Positions 1-12,136 of a DNA stretch of 64,000 bases are shown piece by piece. The DNA comes from Corydoras sp. C115 (Eukaryota; Chordata; Actinopteri; Siluriformes; Callichthyidae), in the NCBI GenBank assembly GCA_019802505.1, contig JAFMOC010000006.1, forward strand, positions 4,993,501-5,057,500, given 5' to 3'. A program made the translations under genes and the position numbers. The notes beneath the pieces were generated by a model. It saw only the letters and a program-made list of their open reading frames with translations, ran no database searches and was not told where the DNA came from. Each line of letters begins with the position of its first letter. The stretch's first letter is position 1.

Positions 1-1299
1 AGATTGTTTACTGTTTATTTACTTAATAAAATGCAAAACAACTGAATGCAAACACTTTTAGCATGTAATCTTTTAATATAGACAAAACAAATATGACTGT
101 GTTTTGATGCAGATGGGTGTGAAGGCAGCACAACGCCTCCCAATGCCTCCCAGCAAACTGCATTCAGTTTCTTTACATTTTGGCCTATTTTTTCTCCCAA
201 CCTGATATGTAGTTACAAAATGCACGGCTCATGCTATTCAATAGCAGAATTAAATAAATATGAAAATGAAATTAAGTTAATGCAGTAAAATTAGCAGCAA
301 AACCTCAGATACTGTTTGATCAGTAGTGTCACTATTTCATTAGTAACTAATAATCCATTCCATTCCAGACTTTAGGTTCTCTGGAAACTGTAAGCAGTGC
401 TGGATCATGATCCACAATTCAATCGAACTGTAACTTCCACTCAGAATATACAAATATAGCATTCATACACTTTACACATATGACACCCACATGCCCCCAA
501 AATATACTCAGCAATTAAACAGGGGAACTTGTGACATTCTTTAAGTAGTTATATCATTCTTTTATAATGTAAAGTGCTCTATTTTTTGTAATTGCTTTAT
601 CCTAAAGAGCACAGTACATCCAACTACATCCTTAGGTAAATTCAAGCATAAAACACACTTATTTAATTCACAGCATTTGTCAGATTCTGTGCTAGTTTAT
701 CAATAACAAATAGTTTGCAAATTAGGCTTTTTATAAAAATAGTTCTGTCTGTCTGTCTGTCTGTGGTTGCTTTGCTTCAGTTTCTACACTCAGGCAAAGT
801 GAGGCATAGTCAAGCAACTGAAATGAAACTGATGTTTGGATAAGTATAAAACCAACAGTCTAGTCTATTACTTCAATTATGCAGATACAAAGCTGTGGAA
901 AATATGCAGGTGATCTAAGGCAAACGTACAGGCAGACTCCTCTCATAATTTTTCCTTTGTAACTACAGATACTCCATTAAGTCCATTGTGCTACCCTCAT
1001 TGTCCTTGATGCCTTGCTTGTGTTCATTCTGCACGTCGAAATGTGAAACATGCTGAGACAACTAGAGTAAAATACTGCTGCTGCTATCCTCTGGGTAAAA
1101 AATGACCGGGAATGAGCCTCTGAGATGTTGTGAGGGAAATGTAGTAGGAGACAAACAGATACATACAGGGCATCCATAGGTACAGAGGTAATAAATGAGA
1201 TATTAACATCGTGCAGTGTGGGAATCATTTTAAATAAAGTAGAGGTGCAGGCATGAGAATGGGTAGCAAGGGAGCAAGGAGGAGAGGGATTAGGGGCCT
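1..1299 (-). other. mapre3: mapre3 3' untranslated region
   Basis: Sequence downstream of the mapre3 stop. A minus-strand AATAAA lies at 14-19, so cleavage would fall at or just beyond the left edge of the window, making a 3' UTR of about 1.3 kb. A short GTCT tract lies at about 744-764. No other gene is seen. Confidence 0.5.
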
Positions 1300-4200
1300 T
1301 TAGTATTCGTCCTGGTCCAAATGGGCCTGCTTATCTATCTCTTCATCTTCAGGTGCTGCAAATCCTTCCTACATAATAACAAGTAAAATGTCACTGGTTA
1401 GTTCAGTAACAATTAAACCTTTAATGTGTGGTTAATTTCATTCATTCATCCATTATCTCCCGCTTCATCCTCTATTAGGGTCGTGGTGGGGTTCCCCATG
1501 CCCATCCAGGGGAGAACATCTCGGGCGCTGGGCAGATACACCCAGGACAGGGCGCCAATCCATCGCTGGGTACACACTCACACACTCAAACATACTCTAT
1601 ATGGGGCAATTTAGAGAACTCAATTAACTTGATCCATGTTTTTGGACTGTGGGAGGAAACCGGAGAACCCGGAGGAAACCCACGCGGACATGGGGAGAAC
1701 ATGGAAACTCCACCCAGATGGGGATTCGAACCGGGAATCCCTAGCACGTGTGGTAATTTATTATTTCATTTTTATATGCTTAATGAGTATTAATAAACAA
1801 CACTATCCTTATTTTCCTATTAAATTATTGTTCTTTTTTTATCCATTCATCCATATCCACTATTATGTATTTGGATTGGGATTAAACAGACCTACCTCTG
1901 TGGCATAAAGGATGTCAATTATCTGAGAGAGGATTGGACTATTTTCATTTTCATGCTCCTGGCAGATCAACTCAATGTCTCGCAGTTTACTGAAGTAGAA
2001 ATCTCTTTCTTTTTCCAGACCATCTACTGTCAACTTCAACTCCATTAACTGCCAGGCAGGAAACACAGACAACAGGAAAAAAAACAGCAACTGTTATCAC
2101 GTATGAGCACAAAGGTTGAGCAGTTCTGAGGAATGTAGGTCAAAAAGAATTGGGCAAATTTTAATGAACAGTTCCAGGCCTGTAAAGAACAAAGGAATTC
2201 AGCTGGACAAGTGGAACACAAATAAATATACAGAATTAAATCATTATAATCATTCATGGACAGAATAATCCCTGTCACTGTCCGAAAAAAAACTATTATT
2301 CAACACCACCAATGAAATGTTTTGCATGCTCTATACAAAATGCAAATTAAATTAAAATGAAAAGGAGTTTATTCACTGCATGCCGGGACATGGGACGGAA
2401 GCACAGGAGGCAAGAATTAACAAAAACTAGACATTATTAAACAAACCCAATTAAAGGACTGCAGACAAAAACAAACATAAAAGCAGAATGCACTCCTAAC
2501 ACAGAATCAGAGCACACTATTTTATTGTGAGATTGGTGACAGTATGCTGAAATGAATATCTTACAGTGCTATCAGGTTTTGTTATAGCCTGCAGCAATCT
2601 TAATGGCCCTTCATTTAGTTTTTTTTTTAAGAATAAAAGGTATGTACCTTTAAAAGGTATGTGCATTTCATTTTTTTTAAAAAACATTATAACCACGTTG
2701 CTACTGTATACATACTGTACATACAAGTTTAAATAATCATTTGTTTATTTTTTATTGATTAAACTTAACTGTACTCAGATCTTACACATGGTGAAAAGAT
2801 GTATACTAAATATATAGAGAGTAACATGACTCTTTAATCATAGAATGTAGGTATCTTTAATGTGCAGAACCTTATCTGCTGTTTTGTTCTATATGCTGTA
2901 ATAAGCAAAAGTTACAAAGCAGTTGTGGCTCAGTTGAAGGTTTAAGTTCTAGCCATCACTGTGTGACTTTTGTTCAGACGGTCACGTGTCTCTGAGAGAA
3001 CATCAGGTAAAGGCTGCCCATGTCAATTACATTCTGTTCAGCACAATTATCCTCACTGCAGCAACAGCATTGTTATTGACTAAAGCAGCACCAATGTTAA
3101 TCCAACTGAGTTCTATTCAGTCATTCAACACTCCCTTAACCCTTTATTGTTACAGGACATTTAGTATGTTATGAATACTTGTAGTACTTTAACTATGTAG
3201 TGTTAATGTGTTCGTTTTAAATAAGTAAATTCATTCCATAACAGGGTTTATAATACCCTGCACTAAACACAATGTAGTATAACCACTGACTGCATAATAA
3301 TGGTCATTTTTAATTGTTTGCTTATTTTATATTGTATTTACTGTATTATAGAGTTGGATAATGATATGGCAACACTGTATTATATATTTTTAATTGAGTT
3401 ATTTTACATTACATGCTCTAAAATATATATATATATATATTATACCTGTGTTTGTCTGTGAGTGTCCAGAGTGTTTTTCCTGCTTTTCACACTATGAGCG
3501 CTTAGATAGGCTCCAGTTCCCAACTGCTCTATGCAGAACTAGCACATAAGAAATGCTTAGCATTAAATGCAAATACACATGCAGTTGGCCAACGATGCCA
3601 CTTGATATAACTATGCTTAGAAAAGCAATTATTATTGCATTTCAGCACATTAAGATCAATATAAATGTTTAGGTCTACTGCATTATCTGGGAAAAGTTGG
3701 TTTGAATGGTTTTAATGTACTCTCTGATTGTAAACCCACATATTTACTAGAAAGCATAAGTATCGTTTGTAATGCTTTGATAATTTGTACATTAATATAT
3801 TCATTTATATATTCATGTGAACATGGATCATTTTTGTAACAATCACCTGCGGCACCTGTCCCTCGTTTTGGTTTCTAATTATCTCACTTGGGTGATTGGT
3901 TGGGTTTGTCACGTGATTAGTTGGGTTTCTATTTAGGCTTCGTTTCCCTGTGATTCTGAGCACGTCTTTATTTTGTGGTTTGCATACCCTATGTTGCTTT
4001 TGTTCGTTTACCCCCTTTCTGTTGGTGCTTTGGCACCACTTTTTAATAAATTCTCGTTTTGGTTTTTATCCCGGTGTTCCAGTTGTCTCCTTCAGCATTT
4101 CTGCCACGGTGTGTCGCTGCGCATTTGTTCCGCGCAGGTCGCACTCGTGGGAGCGTCTCCCTCTGTTTAGACCGGCTGACGCTGTGGCTTACACGTAGCC

Positions 4201-7003
4201 GGATCCCGGGAGACGCTCATTTTGCGCTAGTGGCGTTCGCGATTTCCCCGCGGAGCCGCTCATCTCCGGGGAAAGACGGACATTTGTGACAATTTTGTAT
4301 ATGATCAATTAATATTCAGTTAAGTTTTTAGGGGACATTTTTCAGGATATTTTTAAAACTTTAACTTTTGTAAAATATCAAACACATTATACAGCAACCA
4401 GATGGAATGTTTAAAGGCAGAGTAAGGTATCCTTACCCTCCCACTGACTCTACCTGTTGATTTAGCTCCAAGATTTCGGCATCACCGCCTCCATTCCGAG
4501 CGAGACTGGGATTCTTTCTGATGGTGGTGTTCATCACTCTTTGTGGTGTGGGCATGTTTTTTGGGACTGTTGGCGATGTTCTTTGTGGTCCTGAAAGTGG
4601 AAAGTCTTTAGTGTTTGAGCCATTGGCATTTTGGCATCCCATAATACAACGTAAATGTTACATGCAATAAGCTGATGTTGCATCATTAGAAAACATGTCA
4701 TTTAAACGGTTATAAGTAGCAACATGTAATGATGAATTTAACGTGGTGTTTAAAGCCTTATTCAGCCTTAGTCTAAAGCAGGAGCTGTAACTTTGGTTAA
4801 GACTAAATGAGCTCAAAACCAAAAACTCTAAAGACTGTAACCAAAGTCACATAACTATGAAAACTTGCTTCAAAGTCAGTAACACAAATATACAAACACA
4901 TTTAATTAAGTTTCTTACAGGTTAGGTTAAGGTTTTTTTTTTTAGTTATGTTATGTGCACATTCACTAGCACTGAATCAAAAGCACACAATCCTTGTCAG
5001 CAGAAAAAATTTGCATTTTACTCTGCAAATATTTGCATGTTGCCTGGCATAAATTATGACCTCATAGTCTACGAATTCAAAGCTGACCAAACGTAAACTA
5101 CTTTCCCAAGTCACCAATGTGCAGCCTGGTTAGTTTGGGTAAAAGCAGATTCCAATATAAAACAAAATCCAATAGTATCACTGAGCTGAACAACAAGATA
5201 TGATCTAACGCAGCCCACTACTATAAAAGCTTGAGCATGAAGCGATCATTTAGAAGACCGTGCACAACCGGTCACTTGCAGAGAAGAAGCTGAGCAATGA
5301 ATGCAACAGTGATGCAGTAAAATCTTTGGGTTACCTGGACCAGTTCTCTTGGGTTTGTGGAAAAAGTGATCACCTGGATTTGGGAGAGGAGCAGTGTCTT
5401 GACCTTGTCGAGCTAGATGAGGATCATACTCTTTACCATCGTAGTTGGCATCAAAGAATTTCTTAAACCACTGTACAAATTCAAAATTGTCTTGAAACTT
5501 CCCCTTTACTAGCTTTTCAACTGGGATTATCTGTTTAACGAACAGAGAAATTAATTACAAAATAATCTTTTGACATTTTCTTTATGGCATGAAACTATTG
5601 CAGCTACTCTGTTGCAATATATAACTTATTGACAAAAACATGTACACTGTAAATATGATTTTATATTTAATACACATTATACCAAATGTCTAATTGGGGA
5701 TGCGTGACATCAATTGAGCTGTAGTTTAACTAACTTGATCACTTTGTTTTAAAGTAAAAATAAAGTAAAAAAAAAAAGAGTACTTTGGTAAAGCAAGCAT
5801 CAAGAAAAAGAAATAATGGTTTACAAACCCTGTGAACTGCAATAATAGTCCAAATGTTATACTGTAAATTCAGTTTATATATTTACAAAACATTTGCAGT
5901 TTTCTCAAAATAATAATACTCTTTATTCAGTGAAATGCTGCCTGCATGTTTCCCACAGTGAAATTTAATAAGCTTTCCATACATCACTATAAAAATGTAA
6001 AAATGTATTGACCCAAAATAAAATTTTGTGACCCAAAGGTTCTCGGTTTGATTCCCAGGCCCATCAAGTACCATGGCTAAAGTGCCAGTGGGCAAGGCAC
6101 CCAACCCTAATTGCTTCCAGAGTTCCACGTACAGTAAATTATTTTTTGCATTACATGTTTTCCCTTTTAAAACAAAATTTAAATGAAGACATTAAACTGT
6201 ATACTTATCAACTCATCGATGGATAGATACAAAATCAAACTCATTACTTAATAGGTTACCCTAAATTCTTTAGTATTAGTACTTAGGAACAATCACTGGC
6301 AAAAATTATGGAATCATGGAAATTATGTAATGACCACCCCTGAAAAAAATAAATCACATAAACCTTGTGGCAATTTTTTGTATTGCATCTTATTTCAAAC
6401 ACATCACTGTTTTTAAATTTGTGCTATTTTTTATTGGCTACTGAAGAGCCAAATTTGGAAGTCAATGAACAGTGTACACTACCAGATCCAATGTATGATC
6501 AGAACTGATGGGTCTGAATTTTAATCAGACCAGACTTGACTTAATTAAAATTTGGGGCAAAAATTGACCTAAAGGTCACACTCTGAGTTGGCTGTGAAAT
6601 GTAATATATTAAAAGAAAATATAATAAATTGACTAACTTTGTCGACATTCATCCTCTTGAAAGCTGCCTGAAGAACTTTGAAGTTGTGTATGTACTCATG
6701 TTCCAGTTTTGCTTGGAATTTTACTTTCTTCAAAAAAATACATCCAGGAAATAACATGTCCATGAACTGACAGTATGCCGCACCTATTATTAATACAAAT
6801 GGTCAACATCACTCAAACATGCAAACAGATTTCTAGAAATTTATATATGAGAATTACACTGAGAGAAAACCAGTAAACATACCTGAACATAACTGTTCTA
6901 TTTTGGTATAGCAGAGCTGGAGTGAGTCGTTAACCCAAGCCAGCATGTCATGCCGACTTAAGTTCTCATTGGTTACAGATGTGGAATATACATTCACCGC
7001 CAT
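1300..7003 (-). CDS. mapre3: Microtubule-associated protein RP/EB family member 3 (EB3), complete, 6 coding exons
   Basis: EB3 tracks growing microtubule plus ends and recruits other +TIP proteins in the cytoplasm. Coding exons on the minus strand, in order: 7003-6883, 6783-6638, 5530-5335, 4590-4454, 2048-1896, 1368-1300. All have AG/GT borders and matching phases, and the sum is 822 bases, 273 residues plus stop. Exon 1 starts [20 protein letters not shown] and opens the calponin-homology domain, which continues through [14 protein letters not shown] and the [16 protein letters not shown] segment. A Ser/Pro-rich linker ([12 protein letters not shown]) follows. Exon 5 holds the EB-homology coiled coil ([20 protein letters not shown]). 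The last exon ends in the acidic DQDEY tail, the EEY/F-type motif bound by CAP-Gly proteins. The linker and [24 protein letters not shown] match EB3 rather than EB1. Human EB3 has 281 residues. Which teleost paralogue (3a or 3b) this is cannot be told from the window. Confidence 0.95.
1437..1748 (-). mobile_element. V-SINE copy, head truncated
   Basis: Matches the window's dominant SINE: tail TTCATTCATCC, central GTTTTTGGACTGTGGGAGG, then the B-box region (CGAACCGGG) and ends in the head. Inside mapre3 intron 5. Confidence 0.85.
3835..4291 (+). mobile_element. Solo LTR, family A
   Basis: 457 bp starting TGTAACAATC and ending ATTTGTGACA, flanked by ATTTT on both sides (3830-3834, 4292-4296). 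It holds a poly(A) signal (TTTTTAATAAATTC) and a CpG-rich 3' half, unlike the surrounding mapre3 intron. It shares TCCCGGTGT and CCGGGGAAAGACGGA blocks with the copies at 61145 and 26565. No internal retroelement sequence is present, so it is a recombination product. Confidence 0.85.
6290..6420. repeat. Tc1-like terminal fragment
   Basis: Contains ACTGGCAAAAATTATGGAATC and GACCACCCCTG, resembling ends of fish Tc1 elements. No matching second end or transposase is seen. In mapre3 intron 2. Confidence 0.4.
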
Positions 7004-7524
7004 TCCTTAAATAGGACAACAAAATTAGAAAAATCAATATTAAATGCCAAATCTAATAAAAACATTAAAAACACTAGTTAATTCCATCAGATTAGACTTT
7101 GGTTCTTTGTTGCCTCAAAGGGCATGTCATAAAAGCAGTATGCTGATAACCCTATGATACAGTAATATTGCTGTAAGCTAATTGGTCCCACTCATGTCTA
7201 ACAACTCCAGTACTCTCCACTCCTGGTTGTGATGAGTAATTATGTATCAAGAGTTTTTGACAAATTCACTTGTTGGTGATTAATCTTACTCTCAATATAA
7301 ACAAATGAGACAGAATTCAACCTTCATCTGATGTAGGTTTATTATGAGAAAATAAGCTCTTACAGTAAATAACATTTTAGTATATCACAATTAATGAAAG
7401 TTGTTACTAAAGACATTTTAATGGTTTAAAAAATACTGTTTTTGGGTCACCAAGTTTCTGAAACTAGTAAAAGATATCACATCAATACCATTAATTAAAA
7501 TGTTAGTTAGGAGTTAAGTTTTTT

Positions 7525-7867
7525 TCATTCATTCATTATCTTCCGCTTTATCCTCTATTAGGGGGTGGGGTTCCCCATGCCCATCCAGGGGAGAACGTTT
7601 CGGGCGCTGGGCAGATACACCCAGGACAGGGCGCCAATCCATCGCTGGGTGCACACTCACTCACACAGACATGCACGCATACACACTCTATATGGGGCAA
7701 TTTGGAGAACTCAATTGACTTGATCCATGTTTTTGGACTGTGGGAGGAAACCGGAGAAACCGGAGGAAACCCACGCAGACACGGGGAGAACATGGAAACT
7801 CCACCCAGATGGAGAATCCCTAGTTTTGAGAGGCGACAGTGCTAACCACTAAGCCACCGTGCCGCCC
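7525..7867 (-). mobile_element. V-SINE copy, full length, intact TSD
   Basis: Flanked by GTTAAGTTTTTT (7513-7524, 7868-7879). Head ends ...CCACCGTGCCGCC. A short gap removes the B box. In the mapre3 5' intron. Confidence 0.92.
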
Positions 7868-8211
7868 GTTAAGTTTTTTATAAACATAAATAGAAGCATC
7901 TGGAATTCGCAGGACTTTGACAGGAGCCATGCTTTCAGGATGTGATCTTTTGGGTTATGTCAGATTAGTTTCAGTGAGTACAAATACTCAGAAACCTGTT
8001 ATGTGATGTGTAATGTATCATTAAAGCAACCATTCCAAACTCCATGCACAGATGTCCTCATGATTCTGAATGAGAAAAGTCAGCTGTGATTTGTAAATAT
8101 GCTCATTTCTGCATTGCTTTAGGAACTCTGATCACGATTTTATGAGAAATCAAAGTCTGACTGACCCAATATCTGTCAAAAACGTTTTTGCTTGAAGAAG
8201 TGCCAGCAAAG

Positions 8212-8561
8212 GGCGGCACGGTGGCTTAGTGGTTAGCACGTTCGCCTCTCAGCGCTAGGGATTCCCGGTTCGAATCCCCATCTGGGTGGAGTTTCTATGT
8301 TCTCCCCGTGTCTTCGTGGGTTTCCTCCGGGTTCTCCGGTTTCCTCCCACAGTCCAAAAACATGGATCAAGTCAATTGGATTCTCAAAAATTGCCCCATA
8401 TAGAGTGTGTCTGTGTGAGTGAGTGTGTGCCCAGCGATGGATTGGCGCCCTGTCCTGGGTGTATCTGCCCAGCGCCCGAGACGTTCTCCCCTGGATGGGC
8501 ATGGGGAACCCCACCGCGACCCTAATAGAGGATAAAGCGGGAGATAATGAATGAATGAATG
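8212..8561 (+). mobile_element. V-SINE copy, full length, reference copy
   Basis: Perfect 14-bp TSD AAGTGCCAGCAAAG (8198-8211, 8562-8575). The head is tRNA-like, with an A box TGGCTTAGTGG and a B box GGTTCGAATCC (internal Pol III promoter). The central domain has GTTCTCCCCGTG, GTTTCCTCCGGG and CCCACAGTCCAAAAACATG, as in the V-SINE superfamily (DANA, HE1, Mermaid). The 3' tail is (AATG)n. Confidence 0.94.
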
Positions 8562-9372
8562 AAGTGCCAGCAAAGCAGTGGTGTCACAAAAAAAAAAAAA
8601 TGTAATCTGAAAAGTGTAATAAAATAGAAAAATTGAAAAAAAAAAAGTGAAAAATTTTAGCAAGAACGAATAGAGTATAGGGACATGTATAAGAAATCAG
8701 CTCCCATTAACTTGTTGCTGTGCGTTTTAGAAAATGTAATGTTAAAAGTTTGGTTCCCAGCAGATCTGTTATTGTAAATGTAAACGTAATGTAAATGTAA
8801 ATGGGATGAGGGTTTAAACTATCGCTGATCTCGGCTCTGAAATGTCCTGATTGATGCGTTTCTAGAACTGCTGCACAGACAAATTCCTCAGCAGCAGACA
8901 GTTCAATCGGCTGCAGTGCGCACTAGCAAAACTATTTTTCAGATCGTCTACATTATTAAAAGTCTGATGGGCCACCGGAGACAGGGGGTTGTTTTATTAA
9001 ACTCTGCTGAGTCAGGACACTGCAGACTGTCACTGCCGGGGACGCGGCGGGATCCAGCACCAGCAGCTCCATCAGAGCAGCGTCAGTCACTGCAGCCTGA
9101 GCTCGCCATGCCGCCATCGCAACAAATGATTTAACAAAACACTTAGTTCAGTCTGAACTTCCTGCTACAGAATGCTGAGTGCTCTTAATGTCACAGTGAA
9201 TGACCAAAATAACGCCTCACTGAGTCAGGCCCCTGAAGCTAACCGTCACCGCCGCACAGCAGACATGCACCTTACAGCAACACAGCCAGAACACACGAAA
9301 CGTTTAGAAACCCACGGATTTCTTGTATAAGCTTCTAAGTAAACCCAACAGCACAGTTTTTGAACGACTTAC

Positions 9373-9533
9373 TTTAGTCTGTCAGCGTTTATTCAGCGAG
9401 GAGCGCAGTGCAGGTCAGTAACGCCTCCTGTCAAAATCCCAGACTAGCCTCACTGGGTTAGCGGACACGGCGAGGTGGAATCGTCGGAGTCGATCCCGAA
9501 AGAGTCGACTCTTAGAGCCCGCTGAAGTAGGCG
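9373..9533 (-). other. mapre3: Probable non-coding first exon (5' UTR) of mapre3
   Basis: On the minus strand a strong donor GTAAGT begins at 9372, and the first coding exon has an acceptor only two bases before its ATG (AAG then GA-ATG at 7005), so an upstream untranslated exon is required. The sequence above 9373 is the GC- and CpG-rich part of this area. The upper end is inferred from the TATA box at 9560-9567; the exact start site is not visible. Confidence 0.55.
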
Positions 9534-9559
9534 TTCGGGACGATTGTTAGGCATGTGAG

Positions 9560-9567
9560 CTTTTATA
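9560..9567 (-). promoter_or_regulatory. TATA box, probable mapre3 promoter
   Basis: The minus strand reads TATAAAAG here, a perfect TATA box. Transcription would start about 30 bases downstream, near 9530, giving a first exon of about 160 bases ending at the GTAAGT donor at 9372. The flanking 9000-9550 is more CpG-rich than the surrounding AT-rich DNA. The assignment to mapre3 is inferred from position and strand. Confidence 0.5.
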
Positions 9568-9779
9568 AAGGAACACAGAGCTTCTTCTGTCTTCCAAATT
9601 CAGCTTCAATTCAGTTTGACTAATCACATAACCAGTCCCCTCTCATACTCAGGTATTAATACTGCTCTTCGTCTTTTCCAATCAGCCACATGGTTTCACT
9701 GGATTTAGTTTTTTTACTGGTGTGTGTGAGAGAGAGAGAGTATGAGATTTTTATATATATATATATAATTGACCTTGAA

Positions 9780-10140
9780 GGCGGCACGGTGGCTTAGTGG
9801 TTAGCATGTTTGCCTCTCAGCACTAGGGATTCCCGGTTCGAATCCCCATCTGGGTGGAGTTTCCATGTTCTCCCCGTGTCCGCGTAGATTTCCTCTGGGT
9901 TCTCCGGTTTCCTCCCACAGTCCAAAAACATGGATGAAGTCAATTGAGTTCTCCAAATTGCCCCATATAGAGTGTGTATGTGTGCGTGAGTGTGTGCCCA
10001 GTGATAGATTGGCGCCCCGTCCTGGGTGAATCTGCACAGCTCCCGAAACATTCTCCTGTGGATGGGAATGGGGAACCTCCCCCCCCCCCCCCCCGCGACA
10101 CTAATACAGGATAAAGCGGGAGATAATGAAAGAATGAATG
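9780..10140 (+). mobile_element. V-SINE copy with poly(C) expansion
   Basis: TSD AATTGACCTTGAA (9767-9779, 10141-10153). A run of about 16 C lies at 10079-10094, where other copies read CCCCACCGCG. Confidence 0.92.
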
Positions 10141-10153
10141 AATTGACCTTGAA

Positions 10154-10258
10154 TCCATGTTTTTGGACTGTGGGAGGGAACCATAAAACCCGGAGGAAAC
10201 CCACGCGGACATGGGGAGAACATGGAAACTTCACCCAGATTGGGATTCGGAACCCAAT
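10154..10258 (-). mobile_element. V-SINE fragment
   Basis: Central domain only (TCCATGTTTTTGGACTGTGG through the TGGGATTCGGAACC region), directly next to the TSD of the copy at 9780-10140. Confidence 0.75.
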
Positions 10259-10295
10259 ATTATTGCCACCCATACATACATACATACACACACAC

Positions 10296-10562
10296 ACATC
10301 CATCCATCCATTATCTTCTGCTTCATCCTATATAAGGGTCACGGGGGGGTTCCCCATGCCCATCCAGGGGAGAACGTTTCAGGCGCTGGGCAGATACTCC
10401 CAGGACAGGGCGCCAATCTATCGCTGGGCACACACTCACTCACACATACACACTCTATATGGGGCAATTTGAAAAACTCAATTGACTTGATCCATGTTTT
10501 TGGACTGTGGGAGGGAACCGGAGAACCCGGAGGAAACCCACACAGACACGGGGAGAACATGC
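10296..10562 (-). mobile_element. V-SINE copy, head truncated
   Basis: CATCCATCCATCC tail to GGGGAGAACATG; the tRNA-like head is missing. A CA-TA-GA microsatellite follows at 10567. Confidence 0.85.
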
Positions 10563-10565
10563 CCT

Positions 10566-10566
<1 letters not shown>

Positions 10567-10642
<76 letters not shown>
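10567..10642. repeat. Compound CA-TA-GA microsatellite
   Basis: Consecutive (CA)n, (TA)n and (GA)n tracts between two V-SINE copies. Confidence 0.95.
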
Positions 10643-10646
<4 letters not shown>

Positions 10647-10700
10647 CTGGGATCAGTTGAGAAGTAATAAAAATATAACACAGAAAATCAGTATATACAA

Positions 10701-11043
10701 AGGTGGCTTAGTGGTTAGCACGTTCGCCTCTCAGCATCAGGGATTCCCGGTTCGAATCCCCATCTGGGTGGAGTTTCCATGTTCTCCACCTGTCTGCGTG
10801 GGTTTCCTCCGGGTTCTCCGGTTTCCTCCCACAGTCCAAAAACATGGATCAAGTCAATTGAATTCTCAAAAATTGCCCCATATAGAGTGTGTCTGTGTGA
10901 GTGAGTGTGTGCCCAGCGATGGATTGGCGCCCTGTCCTGGGTGTATCTGCCCAGCGCCCGAGACGTTCTCCCCTGGATGGGCATGGGGAACCCCACCGCG
11001 ACCCTAATAGAGGATAAAGCGGGAGATAATGAATGAATGAATG
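10701..11043 (+). mobile_element. V-SINE copy, start trimmed, intact TSD
   Basis: TSD AATCAGTATATACAA (10686-10700, 11044-11058). It starts at GGTGGCTTAGTGG, lacking about eight 5' bases, and keeps both A and B boxes. Confidence 0.92.
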
Positions 11044-11086
11044 AATCAGTATATACAAGAAATTGTTTTTAGTTATGTAAATGACA

Positions 11087-11214
11087 TTCATTCATTCATT
11101 ATCTCCCGCTTTATCCTCTATTAGGGTCGCAGTGGGGTTCCCCATGCCCATCCAGGGGAGAACGTCTCGGGCGCTGGGCAGATACACCCAGGACAGGGCG
11201 CCAATCCATCGCTG
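11087..11214 (-). mobile_element. V-SINE copy, strongly 5'-truncated
   Basis: Only the 3' third (tail to CCAATCCATCGCTG). GTAAATGACAT flanks it on both sides (about 11076-11086, 11216-11226), so it was inserted already truncated. Confidence 0.82.
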
Positions 11215-11226
11215 TGTAAATGACAT

Positions 11227-12136
11227 ATGATACAGTAATAAAGACTATAAAAATTAAGATAATGAATGAATGTTTAATTTCATACTTGAAACAAAACATC
11301 TTGTATTTGAACATCATCAGGGTAATGACGACAAGAACAAATGAAAGCGTAAACGACATTAATGAACAGAAGTTCTAGTTAAAGAGAAATAAACTAGTGT
11401 TTTATAGTAGTTAAAGGAAAATATTTATTTCGTGTTTGTACAATATCATACAAAATCTAAAATAATGTTACAACTGCAGTTGCGTCATCTATAAAGAAAG
11501 CGAAGCCTGAATGCGTTAATATGGCACTGTTTTGGCCACTGAGCCCTTAACCTCTAAATTGTGTTTTAAATGGAGCATCATACTATAAATGTGAAAATAA
11601 TGGCATTTTTTATTTGTATGTTGTAGTTATTGTCCTGTGCTGCGTGCTTTTAGATATTTCTGTGAATAAACGGATATTTTAAAGTTGCATTGATTCGTTC
11701 CCTGGTATTGACTCAAATGATTCGTAGGATCTCGATTCAAAACAGGAATCGATTCAGTATGTTCTGGAATCGAAAAGTCCGAGTGCGGTGCAGTGGCTTG
11801 TGGTGGGACGCCCCCTCGACACGTGTACGCATGCGCAAAGTAGCCCGGCATCCCGCCGCTGCCTAGACGACGGCGGTATTTCAAACAGCTCCCTGTTCCC
11901 TTTAATCAGTGCTCTGCATACTGTGTGAGATAACAAATTATACTTCCCAATAAGTGCACTGTGATAAATAGATTTGGCAAGTGGGGGTTATTTGGGATGA
12001 AGTCCGTCCTTTTGTGTCGCAAAATTTAAACAACGAATAATGAAGGCAGTGTTGCGCAATGCCACAGTGATGACGTCACACAAGTAGCACACTGTCACAG
12101 GACACCTTCTAAATTTACTAAAAGTTGAAATCATAA
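11227..12136. other. Intergenic stretch, nothing assigned
   Basis: Between mapre3 and dpysl5. A CpG-richer patch at about 11690-11930 (with ATCGATTC repeats and GCATGCGC) stands out, but no exon, TATA box or known element is recognised. Confidence 0.4.

Noticed and set aside
8212..8290. tRNA gene in the V-SINE heads
   Set aside because: A and B boxes are present, but the sequence cannot fold into a full cloverleaf with an anticodon arm in the usual place, and it recurs at every SINE copy. It is a SINE promoter.
9533..9780. Additional upstream mapre3 exon
   Set aside because: No further donor or acceptor pair with CpG-rich sequence was found beyond the TATA box at 9560; the area runs into GA/TA repeats and a SINE.
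10507..11007. 166-codon open frame spanning microsatellite and SINE
   Set aside because: It is made of an IYIY/RERE repeat from the TA and GA tracts joined to translated V-SINE sequence; the same peptide pattern recurs at every SINE copy.
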